A DNA stretch of 64,000 nucleotides from Anthropogastromicrobium sp052273485 (GCA_052273485.1 DAVZID010000001.1:1-64000); one strand, 5' to 3'. Shown: positions 25,917 through 35,204, counted from the stretch's first letter. Notes: a model not told the origin generated them from the letters alone. Numbers and translations: made by a program.

Positions 25917-26600
25917 ATGAGGAACAGGATGATACGGACAAAAACAGTCAGTCTTATGGCGGGGCTGGTGGCGGCAGTCAGTCTTGCGGGCTGCGGATTA
26001 TTTACGAAGTCATATGACTTTACAGAGGCCGAAAATAGCATTTACGTGGAAGACAATGCCACAATCCGTGCTGCCATGATTTCCGACTTTGATAAGGACT
26101 ATTACAGTATTGAGGAGCTTGCAGGTGTTGCCCAGCAGGAAGCACTGTCTTTCAATACAAATGTTTATGGCTGCAAGTATTATAGCTATGATCAGATGAC
26201 AAAGGAAGAAAAAGACAGCATTCTTCTTCCTGTATGTTATGAGTCGGCATCTGTGAAGGATAAAAAGGCAAGTGTCGTGTTCACCTATGCAAATGGTGAT
26301 ACGTATACGGGCTTTAATTCTGCTGAGATTCAGGAAGCAGGAGGTACGAAGCTTTACACATCACAGCTTGGAAGCAGTACAATGACGCTTAGTGGTGAGT
26401 TTGTCACAAGCGATGGTCAGAAGCGTATAAGTGCGGATGAACTGATGAAGAAGACCGATTATTGTCTGGCATACGCAGATTATCCAGTGACGGTATTTGG
26501 CGAGCATGATATTGCATATGTGTCCTCAAATGTCAAGGTGCTGGCATCGAACTGTGCGCAGATCACTGGAAATGATGGCGGATATATTATTTTTAAATAA
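25917..26600 (+). CDS. Putative lipoprotein of unknown function
   Basis: 227 residues. The signal peptide ends in the lipobox LAGC with Cys26, so the protein should be lipid-anchored on the outer face of the membrane. The remainder (YDFTEAENSIYVEDNATIRA...) is a mixed, mainly beta-looking domain I do not recognise; it ends in GNDGGYIIFK. ATG 25917 is chosen because GAGAGGAAAG sits eight bases upstream, while ATG 25899 has none. It has its own promoter and precedes glyS, which has a separate promoter. Confidence 0.75.
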   Translation: MRNRMIRTKTVSLMAGLVAAVSLAGCGLFTKSYDFTEAENSIYVEDNATIRAAMISDFDKDYYSIEELAGVAQQEALSFNTNVYGCKYYSYDQMTKEEKDSILLPVCYESASVKDKKASVVFTYANGDTYTGFNSAEIQEAGGTKLYTSQLGSSTMTLSGEFVTSDGQKRISADELMKKTDYCLAYADYPVTVFGEHDIAYVSSNVKVLASNCAQITGNDGGYIIFK

Positions 26601-26607
26601 AACCTGC

Positions 26608-26636
26608 TTGCACTGGATAAGGTAATCTGGTATTAT
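26608..26636 (+). promoter_or_regulatory. Predicted promoter of glyS
   Basis: -35 TTGCAC (26608-26613), 17-base spacer, -10 TATTAT (26631-26636). A short hairpin GCGGC-GTTTAT-GCCGC follows. The leader is far too short for a T-box. Confidence 0.55.
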
Positions 26637-26685
26637 TAAAGAGATTCACGCGGCGTTTATGCCGCAGAAAAGAGGAAGAACGATT

Positions 26686-28074
26686 ATGGAAAAGACGTTG
26701 GAGAAAATTGTAGCGCTTGCAAAATCCAGAGGTTTCGTATATCCGGGTTCTGAGATCTATGGAGGTCTGGCAAATACTTGGGATTATGGTAATCTTGGTG
26801 TCGAGCTGAAGAACAATGTAAAGAAGGCATGGTGGCAGAAGTTTGTTACCGGCAATCCTTACAACGTAGGTGTAGACTGTGCAATCCTGATGAACCCACA
26901 GACATGGGTGGCATCTGGTCATTTAGGCGGTTTCTCCGATCCGTTAATGGACTGTAAGTGCTGTCATGAGCGTTTCCGCGCAGACAAGCTGATCGAGGAT
27001 TATTATGCAGAGCAGGGAAAAGAGCCAGAGAAGCCAATCGACGGCTGGACCACACAGGAGATGAAGGAGTTCATCGATGAGAAGAATATCTGCTGCCCAA
27101 CTTGTGGGAAGCATGATTTCACTGATATCCGTCAGTTTAATCTGATGTTCAAGACCTTCCAGGGTGTTACTGAGGATGCAAAGAATACGGTATATCTTCG
27201 TCCGGAGACCGCACAGGGTATTTTCGTAAACTTCAAGAACGTTCAGAGAACTTCCCGTAAGAAGATTCCATTTGGTATCGGCCAGATCGGAAAATCTTTC
27301 AGAAACGAGATTACTCCTGGAAACTTCACTTTCCGTACCAGAGAGTTCGAGCAGATGGAGTTAGAGTTCTTCTGTGAACCAGGAACTGACCTTGAGTGGT
27401 TCCAGTATTGGCGTCAGTACTGCATCGACTGGTTAAAGAGCCTTGGTATCAAGGATGACGAGATGCGTGCAAGAGATCACTCTCCAGAGGAACTGTGTTT
27501 CTATTCGAAGGGAACAACTGATATCGAGTTCTTATTCCCGTTTGGTTGGGGTGAGCTGTGGGGTATCGCAGACCGTACCGATTACGATCTGACCCAGCAT
27601 CAGAATACATCTGGTGAGGATCTGACCTACTTCGATGATGAGAAGAAGGAGCGTTACATCCCGTACGTTATCGAGCCATCTCTGGGTGCTGACCGTGTAA
27701 CACTGGCATTCCTTTGTGCTGCATACGATGAGGAAGAGTTAGAGGGCGGCGATGTTCGTACTGTACTTCATTTCCATCCGGCACTGGCTCCAGTTAAGAT
27801 TGGTGTGCTTCCACTTTCTAAGAAGCTCAATGAGGGCGCTATGAAGGTATATGAGCAGCTGATTAAGAAGTACAACTGTGAGTTTGATGATCGTGGTGCG
27901 ATCGGAAAGCGTTACAGAAGACAGGATGAGATCGGAACTCCGTTCTGCATCACCTACGACTTTGATTCTGAGACCGACGGATGCGTAACCGTACGTGACC
28001 GCGATACCATGAAGCAGGAGCGTGTCGCAATCGCAGATCTGAAGGCTTACTTCGAGGATAAGTTCGATTTCTAA
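26686..28074 (+). CDS. glyS: Glycyl-tRNA synthetase (alpha2 type)
   Basis: 462 residues. A class II synthetase of the homodimeric type rather than the alpha2beta2 GlyQ/GlyS type. Typical segments: SRGFVYPGSEIYGGLANTWD, TAQGIFVNFKNVQ, IGKSFRNEITPGNFTFRTRE (motif 2) and IEPSLGADRVTLAFL (motif 3), ending in an anticodon-binding domain. A CxxC pair (CKCCHERF and CCPTCGKHDF) forms the zinc-binding insertion. ATG 26686 has AGAGGAAG upstream. A strong terminator follows. Confidence 0.97.
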   Translation: MEKTLEKIVALAKSRGFVYPGSEIYGGLANTWDYGNLGVELKNNVKKAWWQKFVTGNPYNVGVDCAILMNPQTWVASGHLGGFSDPLMDCKCCHERFRADKLIEDYYAEQGKEPEKPIDGWTTQEMKEFIDEKNICCPTCGKHDFTDIRQFNLMFKTFQGVTEDAKNTVYLRPETAQGIFVNFKNVQRTSRKKIPFGIGQIGKSFRNEITPGNFTFRTREFEQMELEFFCEPGTDLEWFQYWRQYCIDWLKSLGIKDDEMRARDHSPEELCFYSKGTTDIEFLFPFGWGELWGIADRTDYDLTQHQNTSGEDLTYFDDEKKERYIPYVIEPSLGADRVTLAFLCAAYDEEELEGGDVRTVLHFHPALAPVKIGVLPLSKKLNEGAMKVYEQLIKKYNCEFDDRGAIGKRYRRQDEIGTPFCITYDFDSETDGCVTVRDRDTMKQERVAIADLKAYFEDKFDF

Positions 28075-28111
28075 GTCGACAATGTGAAAAAAATAAGAAA
28101 AACAAAATGAG

Positions 28112-28160
28112 ACACCCAAAGGCGGGTACTGACAGAGTCAGTCTGCCTTTGGGTGTTTTT
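28112..28160 (+). terminator. Strong terminator after glyS
   Basis: Stem ACACCCAAAGGC(GG)/(CT)GCCTTTGGGTGT with the central arms TACTGACAGAGTCAGT also pairing, followed by TTTTT. Confidence 0.95.
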
Positions 28161-28502
28161 AACCCCTTTTTTCTATGTGCAATGTGAACGGAACAAAAAG
28201 CAAAAAATCAGCACTTTGACACTTTACCAGAATGCATTGTATAAATACACAAAAACATCACAAAAGATTTATTTTATTTTTGAAAAACAGGTATTGACGT
28301 AATTTAATTCATGTAGTACCATGTAACTGTCGGTTTTTTAGACCGGTTTTGATTGACCTCCCGATTGACAGCATAGTTTTGACATCTTTAGGTTTCGGGT
28401 TGGTAATATAGATTAGAGTGAAAATCAGCATTCACTCCGGTATCCGAAAACAGCGCCGGGTATCGCAAAGAGTCGCCCAGAGCGGCAGATTGAGAGGTCA
28501 TA
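28161..28502 (+). promoter_or_regulatory. gdhA upstream region with promoter candidates and leader hairpins
   Basis: 342 bases without a gene. Candidate promoters are TTGACG-17-TACCAT (28294-28322) and TTGACA-19-TAATAT (28379-28409); neither is ideal. A small hairpin CGGT...ACCG with a T-rich tail lies near 28330-28350. A 7-bp hairpin GAGTGAA/TTCACTC lies at 28416-28437, followed by G/C-rich stretches (CCGG...GCGCCGGG, AGCGGC) up to the ribosome binding site GAGAGG. The stem-rich last 90 bases could be a structured leader. I do not recognise a riboswitch class. Confidence 0.4.
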
Positions 28503-29837
28503 ATGTCTTACGTAGATGAAGTGCTGCAGTTAGTTGCAGAAAAGAATCCTGGAGAGAAGGAGTTCCAGCAGGCAGTTAAGGAAGTTCTTGATTCCCTTCG
28601 TCCGGTAATCGAGGCAAATGAGGAGCAGTACCGCAAGGATGCACTGCTTGAGAGAATGACAGAGCCAGAGCGTATTATTACATTCCGTGTACCGTGGGTA
28701 GATGATAATGGACAGGCACATGTAAACAGAGGATTCCGTGTACAGTTTAATAGTGCAATCGGACCGTACAAGGGTGGCCTTCGTCTTCATCCATCTGTAA
28801 ATCTGGGTATCATTAAGTTCCTTGGATTTGAGCAGACCTTTAAGAACTCCCTGACCGGACTTCCAATCGGCGGTGGCAAGGGTGGTTCCGACTTCGACCC
28901 GAAGGGTAAGTCTGATCGTGAGATCATGAAATTCTGCCAGAGCTTCATGACAGAGCTGTATCGTCACATTGGCGCAGATACCGATGTACCAGCTGGTGAT
29001 ATCGGTGTAGGCGGAAGAGAGATCGGTTATCTGTACGGACAGTACAAGAGACTGACTGGCCTGTATGAGGGTGTTTTAACTGGTAAGGGACTGACCTATG
29101 GTGGTTCTCTTGCAAGAACAGAGGCTACTGGTTATGGTCTGGTATACATGGTTCGCGAGATGCTGTTAAATGCAGGCATGACCATGGAAGGAAAGACCGT
29201 TGCAGTTTCCGGTTCTGGTAACGTTGCAATTTACACCACTGAGAAGGCTCAGCAGTACGGTATGAAGGTTGTTACCTTAAGTGATTCCAACGGTTGGGTT
29301 TACGATCCAAACGGCATTGATCTGGATCTGGTAAAGGAAATCAAGGAAGTTCGCCGCGGAAGAATCAAGGAGTACGCAGAGGCTAAGCCAGGTGTTGAGT
29401 ATCATGAGGGCAAGGGTGTATGGAGCGTTAAGTGTGATATCGCTCTTCCGTGTGCAACTCAGAACGAGCTGGATCTTGAGGATGCAAAGCAGTTAAAGGC
29501 AAACGGATGCTTCTTGGTAGCAGAGGGTGCAAACATGCCATCCACCAGAGAGGCTACTGACTTCTTCTTAGAGAACGGCATGATGTTCATGCCAGGAAAG
29601 GCTGCAAACGCAGGTGGTGTTGCTACTTCCGCACTTGAGATGAGCCAGAACAGCGAGAGACTTTCTTGGACATTCGAGGAAGTTGATGAGAAATTACATA
29701 ACATCATGATCAACATCTTCAAGAAGGTTGATGCAGCAGCTAAGAAGTACGGCTATGAAGGAAACTATGTAATGGGTGCAAATATTGCAGGTTTCGAGAA
29801 GGTCGTAGAGGCTATGAACGCTCAGGGTATTGTTTAA
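28503..29837 (+). CDS. gdhA: Glutamate dehydrogenase, probably NADP-dependent
   Basis: 444 residues, the hexameric GDH I length. It interconverts 2-oxoglutarate plus ammonia and glutamate. Catalytic segments are PYKGGLRLHPSVNLGIIKFL, PIGGGKGGSDFDPKGKSDRE (catalytic lysine) and DVPAGDIGVGGREIG; the nucleotide fold is VSGSGNVAIYTTEKA with SDSNGW. The pattern is that of the E. coli/Clostridium small GDHs, usually NADP-linked for ammonia assimilation. The codon choice (many GGT/CGT/AAG codons) looks like that of a highly expressed gene. It is monocistronic: leader upstream, terminator downstream. Confidence 0.96.
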   Translation: MSYVDEVLQLVAEKNPGEKEFQQAVKEVLDSLRPVIEANEEQYRKDALLERMTEPERIITFRVPWVDDNGQAHVNRGFRVQFNSAIGPYKGGLRLHPSVNLGIIKFLGFEQTFKNSLTGLPIGGGKGGSDFDPKGKSDREIMKFCQSFMTELYRHIGADTDVPAGDIGVGGREIGYLYGQYKRLTGLYEGVLTGKGLTYGGSLARTEATGYGLVYMVREMLLNAGMTMEGKTVAVSGSGNVAIYTTEKAQQYGMKVVTLSDSNGWVYDPNGIDLDLVKEIKEVRRGRIKEYAEAKPGVEYHEGKGVWSVKCDIALPCATQNELDLEDAKQLKANGCFLVAEGANMPSTREATDFFLENGMMFMPGKAANAGGVATSALEMSQNSERLSWTFEEVDEKLHNIMINIFKKVDAAAKKYGYEGNYVMGANIAGFEKVVEAMNAQGIV

Positions 29838-29931
29838 TTAACTAGTTTCGATACGTCAGTTTTTGTGAAAATACCGACTGTGAGTTAAAACAGTTTGAGT
29901 TGTTTCAAAAGAATTATGTGAATGCATTTAG

Positions 29932-29962
29932 AGGTGCCGGGCAGAAATGTCCGGTGCCTTTT
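29932..29962 (+). terminator. Terminator after gdhA
   Basis: A 12-bp stem (AGGTGCCGGGCA paired with TGTCCGGTGCCT, three G-U pairs) with a GAAA tetraloop, followed by TTTTC. Confidence 0.8.
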
Positions 29963-29985
29963 CGCGTCAAAAAAGAAGAAATTTC

Positions 29986-30014
29986 TTGTAAAATTATGAT
30001 TGCTGTTTTATAAT
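29986..30014 (+). promoter_or_regulatory. Predicted promoter of the capA-like gene
   Basis: -35 TTGTAA (29986-29991), 17-base spacer, consensus -10 TATAAT (30009-30014), about 120 bases before the start codon. Confidence 0.65.
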
Positions 30015-30037
30015 GTGATAAGATACAGGGGAAGAAA

Positions 30038-30077
30038 ATCAGAAGCCTCTTTGTGCTTGCACGGGAGGGGTTCTGAT
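30038..30077 (+). promoter_or_regulatory. Leader hairpin before the capA-like gene
   Basis: ATCAGAA(G)CCTC pairs with GAGG(GG)TTCTGAT around an inner GTGC-TT-GCAC stem, followed by TTTATG. It starts about 17 bases after the predicted transcription start. It may be a weak attenuator or an mRNA-stabilising stem; the T-run is short, so termination would be partial. Confidence 0.5.
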
Positions 30078-30134
30078 TTTATGACCCGCTGATTTATTTA
30101 TTATCATTTCGAGAATGGAAAGGAAAAAGTAAGA

Positions 30135-31541
30135 ATGAGTAAGCCCCGCAAGAAAAAGAAGAATTCCTTTAAGGTATTATATATGATACTGGGAATTGAA
30201 ATGCTGGTCACTGTAGCCGTGATCGGCTATATGGGTTATCACTACGGAAGTATTTTGTTATCTGGTTTTCGAAGTGCAAAGGCAAGCACAAGTACCAACA
30301 CACAGACACCGGTACAGGATCCAGGTTATCCAATTGATGTTGATGCGCAGGCATCCACAAAACAGGCACAGGGGGAAACAGAGGTTACTACAGAAGAAGT
30401 GTTTAAGCCGACAAGCGCGACACTTGTGGCAGTTGGTGACAATCTGATGCATCGTTCTTGTACGCTTAGTGCGCAGAAAGCAGACGGGACATACGATTTC
30501 AGCAATCATTTTGCGAATATGGCAAGTATCTTCCAAGCAGCGGATTTGGCAGTACTCAGTCAGGATACTGTTTTAGGTGGTATGGATCTGGGTGCTACCT
30601 CGACCGAGACAGGTATTTTTAATACAGCAGTTGAGCTGGCAGACAGCATCCGCGATGCAGGTATTAATGTTGTGCTTGCAGCAAACAATCATATTATGGA
30701 CGAAGGTCGCAACGGACTGAACACGATGATGAGTTATTTCAGTACAAATTGCCCGGACGTGACACTTCTTGGTGTCAACAGCTCCAGAGAGGCGAAGGAT
30801 GTTCCAGTCTATGTTGAGGCAAACAACATTAAGATTGCAATGATCAACTATAGTTATGGTTCCAACCAGACGGCGGATCTGGATGCGAGTCCGTATTTGT
30901 TAAACGAGTATGATGAGAGTTGGTTGTCTGATATTTTAAAGCAGGCACGCAAGGAGGCTGATTTTATTATCGCATTCCCGTTCTGGGGCGAGCAAAACAG
31001 CATGGATTATACTGAGGAGCAGGAGCAGCAGGCACAGTTTCTTGCGGATAATGGTGTGGATCTGATTATTGGTTCCTATCCACATGTGGTTGAGCCGGTT
31101 AAGTGGGTGACAGCAGACAATGGTGATCGCACGCTGGTTTATTACTCTCTTGGCAATTTCCAGTCTATTCAGAATACACTGGAAAATATGCTCGGAGGTC
31201 AGGCGAATGTGACAATCAAAAAGGATGAAAATGGAACGTATATTTCCGATTACTCGCTTGATTTTGTTGTAACACACTACGAGCAGAGAGAATCCAGTGA
31301 GTATTATGACATTGTCACAACCTATCCGTTGTCTGATTACACAAACGATCTGGCATCACGTCACGGCATGGCTGTGTCCGGGAATGACGACTTCAATCTG
31401 GCATCTCTGCAGGGATTGAGCAGCCAGATTTTATCAAAGTGTGACCTGGATGAGACAAATGCGCCAAAGACATCAGACGAAACATCAGAGAAGGAATCTG
31501 ACGATGCAGCAGATAATGCGTCAGCAAATGGAGAAAATTAA
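30135..31541 (+). CDS. CapA-family protein (poly-gamma-glutamate capsule-type metallophosphatase fold), membrane-anchored
   Basis: 468 residues. A basic N-terminus (PRKKKKNSFK) is followed by one membrane helix (about 13-33) and a polar linker, then a CapA/PgsA calcineurin-like domain from about residue 95: VAVGDNLMHRSC, ANNHIMDEGRNGL, NYSYGSNQT, FPFWGEQ and IGSYPHVVEP. These Asp/His/Asn clusters are the metal-site pattern of the fold. The final ~40 residues are acidic and disordered. CapA of Bacillus takes part in polyglutamate export, but no capB/capC neighbours are here, so the substrate is open. It should act outside the membrane. Confidence 0.85.
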   Translation: MSKPRKKKKNSFKVLYMILGIEMLVTVAVIGYMGYHYGSILLSGFRSAKASTSTNTQTPVQDPGYPIDVDAQASTKQAQGETEVTTEEVFKPTSATLVAVGDNLMHRSCTLSAQKADGTYDFSNHFANMASIFQAADLAVLSQDTVLGGMDLGATSTETGIFNTAVELADSIRDAGINVVLAANNHIMDEGRNGLNTMMSYFSTNCPDVTLLGVNSSREAKDVPVYVEANNIKIAMINYSYGSNQTADLDASPYLLNEYDESWLSDILKQARKEADFIIAFPFWGEQNSMDYTEEQEQQAQFLADNGVDLIIGSYPHVVEPVKWVTADNGDRTLVYYSLGNFQSIQNTLENMLGGQANVTIKKDENGTYISDYSLDFVVTHYEQRESSEYYDIVTTYPLSDYTNDLASRHGMAVSGNDDFNLASLQGLSSQILSKCDLDETNAPKTSDETSEKESDDAADNASANGEN

Positions 31542-31542
31542 A

Positions 31543-32727
31543 TTGAAGACAATAAAGACAACTAAGACAAAAAATGCAAACAAGTGTGCAGCGGCCGGTG
31601 TGTGCGGCGGCTGCACTTATATTAACGGAAGCTATGAAAAACAGCTCAAAGAAAAAGAGCAGTATGTAAAGACACAGCTGAAGGGAATCTGCCCGGTAAA
31701 TCCGATTATCGGTATGGAAGAACCGTATCACTATCGCAATAAGGTAACAGCAACCTTTTCCTATAAGAAGGGAGAGATCCTTTCTGGAATTTATGAGGAA
31801 GGCAGTCACAGTGTTGTGCCAGTGGACTCCTGTCTGCTGGAGGATGAAATAGCAGATCAGATTATCTGTGATATTCGAGGATTGCTCAAATCCTTTAAAA
31901 TTACGATTTATAGTGAGCGTACGCGCTACGGACTTCTGCGTCATGTAATGATCAGACGTGGCTTTACAACAGGAGAGGTGCTTGTTATTCTTGTTGTAAC
32001 CTCCCCAGTTTTTCCATCGAAAAACAATTTTGTAAAGGCACTAAGAAAACTGCATCCAGAAATTACAAGCGTCGTGTTAAACATCAATGATCGTATGACG
32101 AGCATGGTGCTTGGTGAGCGAAATGTTGTTCTGTACGGAAAGGGCTATATTGAGGATGTGCTTTGCGGCAATCGCTTCCGCATCTCTGCGCAGTCATTCT
32201 ATCAGGTCAATCCGGTGCAGACACAAAAACTGTACGAAAAGGCAGTCGAGCTTGCAAGCCTCACCGGAGAGGAGATTGCGATTGATGCGTACTGCGGAAT
32301 TGGAACCATTGGAATGACGGCATCATCAAAGGCAAAGACGGTACTTGGAATCGAACTCAATCCACTTGCTGTAAAGGATGCGATCGCAAATGCAAAGGCA
32401 AATCATGTGACAAATATTCATTTTCTTCAGGGCGATGCCGGAGAACAGATGACACAGATGGCCGAGGAGGGCAGTCACGCCGATGTGGTCTTTATGGACC
32501 CGCCGAGAAGCGGAAGTAGCGAGGCTTTTATGGATTCCGTAGCAATTCTTGCACCAAAGCGTATTGTATATGTTTCGTGTAATCCGCAGACATTAGCAAG
32601 AGATTTGAAATATCTTGCAAAGAAGGGCTATCACGCAAAACAGGCAACACCGGTTGATATGTTCCCGTGGACAAAAGAGGAGCATGTGGAGACGGTCTGT
32701 CTGCTTGAGAAAGGAAACAAGCGATAA
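31543..32727 (+). CDS. rlmD: 23S rRNA (uracil-5-)-methyltransferase, RumA/RlmD family
   Basis: 394 residues. The N-terminal cysteine pattern C-x5-C-x2-C (KCAAAGVCGGC) suits the [4Fe-4S] cluster of RumA-type enzymes. The SAM motif is DAYCGIGTIGMTA, then VFMDPPRSGS and the nucleophile cysteine in YVSCNPQTLARD. The usual N-terminal TRAM domain is missing, so the protein is shorter than E. coli RlmD. I chose TTG 31543, one base after the upstream stop, with GGAG nine bases before it; ATG 31528 lacks a binding site. The exact target uridine (747, 1939 or both) cannot be told. Confidence 0.88.
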   Translation: MKTIKTTKTKNANKCAAAGVCGGCTYINGSYEKQLKEKEQYVKTQLKGICPVNPIIGMEEPYHYRNKVTATFSYKKGEILSGIYEEGSHSVVPVDSCLLEDEIADQIICDIRGLLKSFKITIYSERTRYGLLRHVMIRRGFTTGEVLVILVVTSPVFPSKNNFVKALRKLHPEITSVVLNINDRMTSMVLGERNVVLYGKGYIEDVLCGNRFRISAQSFYQVNPVQTQKLYEKAVELASLTGEEIAIDAYCGIGTIGMTASSKAKTVLGIELNPLAVKDAIANAKANHVTNIHFLQGDAGEQMTQMAEEGSHADVVFMDPPRSGSSEAFMDSVAILAPKRIVYVSCNPQTLARDLKYLAKKGYHAKQATPVDMFPWTKEEHVETVCLLEKGNKR

Positions 32728-32783
32728 GACAATTTCAAAAGATAGATTTACAAAAAGAAGTTCAGAAAGAAAGGGCAGTGGCG

Positions 32784-33386
32784 ATGATTAAAAATATTGT
32801 ACTTGATATTGGAAATGTGCTGATTCCATTTTCGTGGAGGAAGCATCTTGACAGCTTTGGCTTTTCGGATGAGGTGAAAGAGCGTTTGGCAGAGGCTGTT
32901 TTCTTAAATGACGATTGGAATGAAATTGACCGTGGCGTCTTAACAAAAGAAGAATTGTTGGCGCGCTTTATTGAAAACGATCCAGGTATTGAGAAGGAAA
33001 TTCGCATGGTGATGGAAAACATCAGTGGAACGGTTGGCGCATATCCGTATACAAGTACATGGGTGCCAGAGCTTCAGGCGATGGGCTACCACGTCTATTT
33101 GCTGTCCAATTTTAGTGATCAGCAGCTGCACGACAGCCGGGCAAAGCTGCCATTTCTAGATCAGGCAGATGGTGCACTGTTATCGTTTCGCTATCAGGTC
33201 ATCAAGCCAGATGATGCGATCTATCAGAAGTTGTTCGAGCTGTTTGACTTAAAGCCAGAGGAGTGCTTATTCTTTGACGATAAGAAGGAGAACATTGATG
33301 GTGCAGTGCGAAATGGAATGAAGGGTCATATGTTTGTGGGCTATGAGGATGCGATGGATGCAATTACGAAATCACAGGAGGAATAA
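32784..33386 (+). CDS. HAD-superfamily hydrolase (HAD-IA, YihX-like)
   Basis: 200 residues. Motif I is VLDIGNVL, in which the second acidic residue of DxD is a glycine, as in YihX-type HAD proteins. Motif II is LLSNFS, motif III is the lysine in VIKPDD and motif IV is LFFDDKKENI. YihX of E. coli is an alpha-glucose-1-phosphatase, so a sugar phosphatase is possible. The aldose-epimerase-like gene starts two bases later, which fits a sugar role. The substrate is unproven. Confidence 0.85.
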   Translation: MIKNIVLDIGNVLIPFSWRKHLDSFGFSDEVKERLAEAVFLNDDWNEIDRGVLTKEELLARFIENDPGIEKEIRMVMENISGTVGAYPYTSTWVPELQAMGYHVYLLSNFSDQQLHDSRAKLPFLDQADGALLSFRYQVIKPDDAIYQKLFELFDLKPEECLFFDDKKENIDGAVRNGMKGHMFVGYEDAMDAITKSQEE

Positions 33387-33388
33387 AA

Positions 33389-34270
33389 ATGGCAGTATAT
33401 CAGCTGGAAAATGAGCATATTTATCTGGAAATCGAGAGCCACGGCGCAGAACTGGTGCGCCTGACGGGCAAAAAGACAAAGAAAGAGTATTTATTTGACG
33501 CCAATCCAAAGTATTGGAAGCGCCATTCACCGGTATTATTTCCATTTGTCGGCGGTGTAAAGAATAAGCAGTATCGCTACGATGGAACAACCTATGCGAT
33601 GTCTCAGCATGGCTTTGCAAGAGATATGGAGTTTACATTGGAGAGCCAGACTGCTGATACGCTGTGGTTTGTTCTAGAGTCCGATGAGAGCACATTGGCA
33701 AAGTATCCGTTTGCATTCCGCCTGGAGATTGGCTATCAGTTAAAGGAGACAAGCGTATCGGTGTTATGGAAGGTAACAAACACAGATACTAAGGAAATGT
33801 ATTTCTCCATCGGTGCACATCCGGCATTCTTTGCCAGTATGACACTTGAGAATGGTGCTGACACCGATCATATCCATGTTGGTGACAATACTGCTGGTAC
33901 CTTTACCTGCTATCACATTTCTAAGGAAGGAATGGCGCTTGAGAATGATACCGTTACGCTGCCGCGTGATCTGCCGTTGACAGCAGATCTATTTGCAAGG
34001 GACGCAATTATTTCTAAGGATGAGCAGGCATCCCGTTTGGCATTGGCATACCCAGATGGACAGGAGTATGTGACATTGCAGTTTGATGCACCGATCTTTG
34101 GACTGTGGGCGCCAACAAGTGATGCGCCGTTTGTTTGCTTAGAGCCATGGCATGGAAGATGCGATTCCGATGATTTTACCGGAACTTTGCAGGAGCGTGC
34201 ATACGGCAATACCTTAGCAGTAGGCGATACCTTTAACAGTATTTATACGATCGGACTGCCGTTGGAATAA
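33389..34270 (+). CDS. Aldose 1-epimerase family protein (LacX-like)
   Basis: 293 residues. A galactose-mutarotase-like beta-sandwich of the LacX/YeaD branch: ESHGAELVRL, HSPVLFPFVGGVKN, YAMSQHGFARDMEF (active-site His), SIGAHPAFF and FDAPIFGLWAPT with VCLEPW. These enzymes interconvert sugar anomers. It is coupled to the HAD gene (2-base gap). A GH42 beta-galactosidase lies about 1 kb downstream, so lactose- or galactoside-related use is plausible but not proven. Confidence 0.88.
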   Translation: MAVYQLENEHIYLEIESHGAELVRLTGKKTKKEYLFDANPKYWKRHSPVLFPFVGGVKNKQYRYDGTTYAMSQHGFARDMEFTLESQTADTLWFVLESDESTLAKYPFAFRLEIGYQLKETSVSVLWKVTNTDTKEMYFSIGAHPAFFASMTLENGADTDHIHVGDNTAGTFTCYHISKEGMALENDTVTLPRDLPLTADLFARDAIISKDEQASRLALAYPDGQEYVTLQFDAPIFGLWAPTSDAPFVCLEPWHGRCDSDDFTGTLQERAYGNTLAVGDTFNSIYTIGLPLE

Positions 34271-34365
34271 AAAAACTGATCGTAGTAAAATAATGGAATT
34301 TAAAGAGTAAATCGAATTTCATTAAAAGAGAAAACATTAGATGATAGAATCAGGAGCGTAAAGAC

Positions 34366-35199
34366 ATGATTTATATCGGAAATCACGTTTCCTCCTCAAA
34401 GGGCTACGAGGCGATGGGCAAGCAAGAGATAAAGCTCGGCGGCAATACATTTGCCTTTTTCACCAGAAACCCGAGAGGCGGAAGCGCAAAAGAAATTAAG
34501 GAGGAAGATGTAAAACGTCTTCTTACACTAATGAAAGAGCATGAATTTGGCCCACTTGTCGCACATGCACCGTACACAATGAATGTTTGCGCGGCAAAAG
34601 AGGATATTCGAAAATTCTCCGTGGAAATGTTAAAGGATGACATTAAGCGAATGGAGTATCTGCCGGGTGCATTCTACAATTTCCACCCAGGTTCTCATGT
34701 TGGACAGGGAAGTGAGGCTGGAATTGAACTCATCGCCACAGCGTTAAACGAGTGCTTAAGCAGTACGCAGAGCGTGACGGTGTTATTGGAGACAATGGCA
34801 GGAAAGGGCAGCGAGGTTGGCAGAAGCTTTGAGGAATTGCGTGCGATCATGGATCGTGTTTCCTGCAAGGAAAAGCTAGGCGTGTGCTTTGATACCTGTC
34901 ATGTGTGGGATGGCGGTTATGATATCGTAAATCATCTCGACGAAGTACTGTCTGAGTTCGACCGAATCATCGGTCTGGACAAGCTTTGTGCTGTGCATTT
35001 AAATGACAGCATGAACGATCGCGGCGCGCACAAAGACCGCCATCAGAAGCTTGGCCTCGGAAAGATTGGAGAGGAAGCATTAAAGAGAGTTGTTACGCAC
35101 CCAGCATTGCAGGGGCGTCCATTTATTTTAGAGACGCCAAACGAAGACGACGGCTACGCAAGAGAGATTGCGATGGTGCGTGAGTGGCAGGAACGATAA
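34366..35199 (+). CDS. nfo: Deoxyribonuclease IV (AP endonuclease)
   Basis: 277 residues, standard size. A TIM-barrel enzyme with three zinc ions that cleaves at abasic sites in base excision repair. Zinc ligands are visible in VAHAPYTMN, NFHPGSHVGQG, LLETMAGKGSEVG, VCFDTCHVWDGG, HLNDSMNDRGAHKDRH and LETPNEDD. Start ATG follows CAGGAGCG. It is not followed by an obvious terminator; repeat copy D begins five bases after its stop. Confidence 0.97.
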   Translation: MIYIGNHVSSSKGYEAMGKQEIKLGGNTFAFFTRNPRGGSAKEIKEEDVKRLLTLMKEHEFGPLVAHAPYTMNVCAAKEDIRKFSVEMLKDDIKRMEYLPGAFYNFHPGSHVGQGSEAGIELIATALNECLSSTQSVTVLLETMAGKGSEVGRSFEELRAIMDRVSCKEKLGVCFDTCHVWDGGYDIVNHLDEVLSEFDRIIGLDKLCAVHLNDSMNDRGAHKDRHQKLGLGKIGEEALKRVVTHPALQGRPFILETPNEDDGYAREIAMVREWQER

Positions 35200-35204
35200 T
35201 GAAA

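Noticed and set aside
31441..31542. Earlier in-frame starts for the RlmD-like protein
   Set aside because: They lie inside the capA-like gene and give a low-complexity Gln/Arg/Lys extension. TTG 31543 has the only plausible ribosome binding site.
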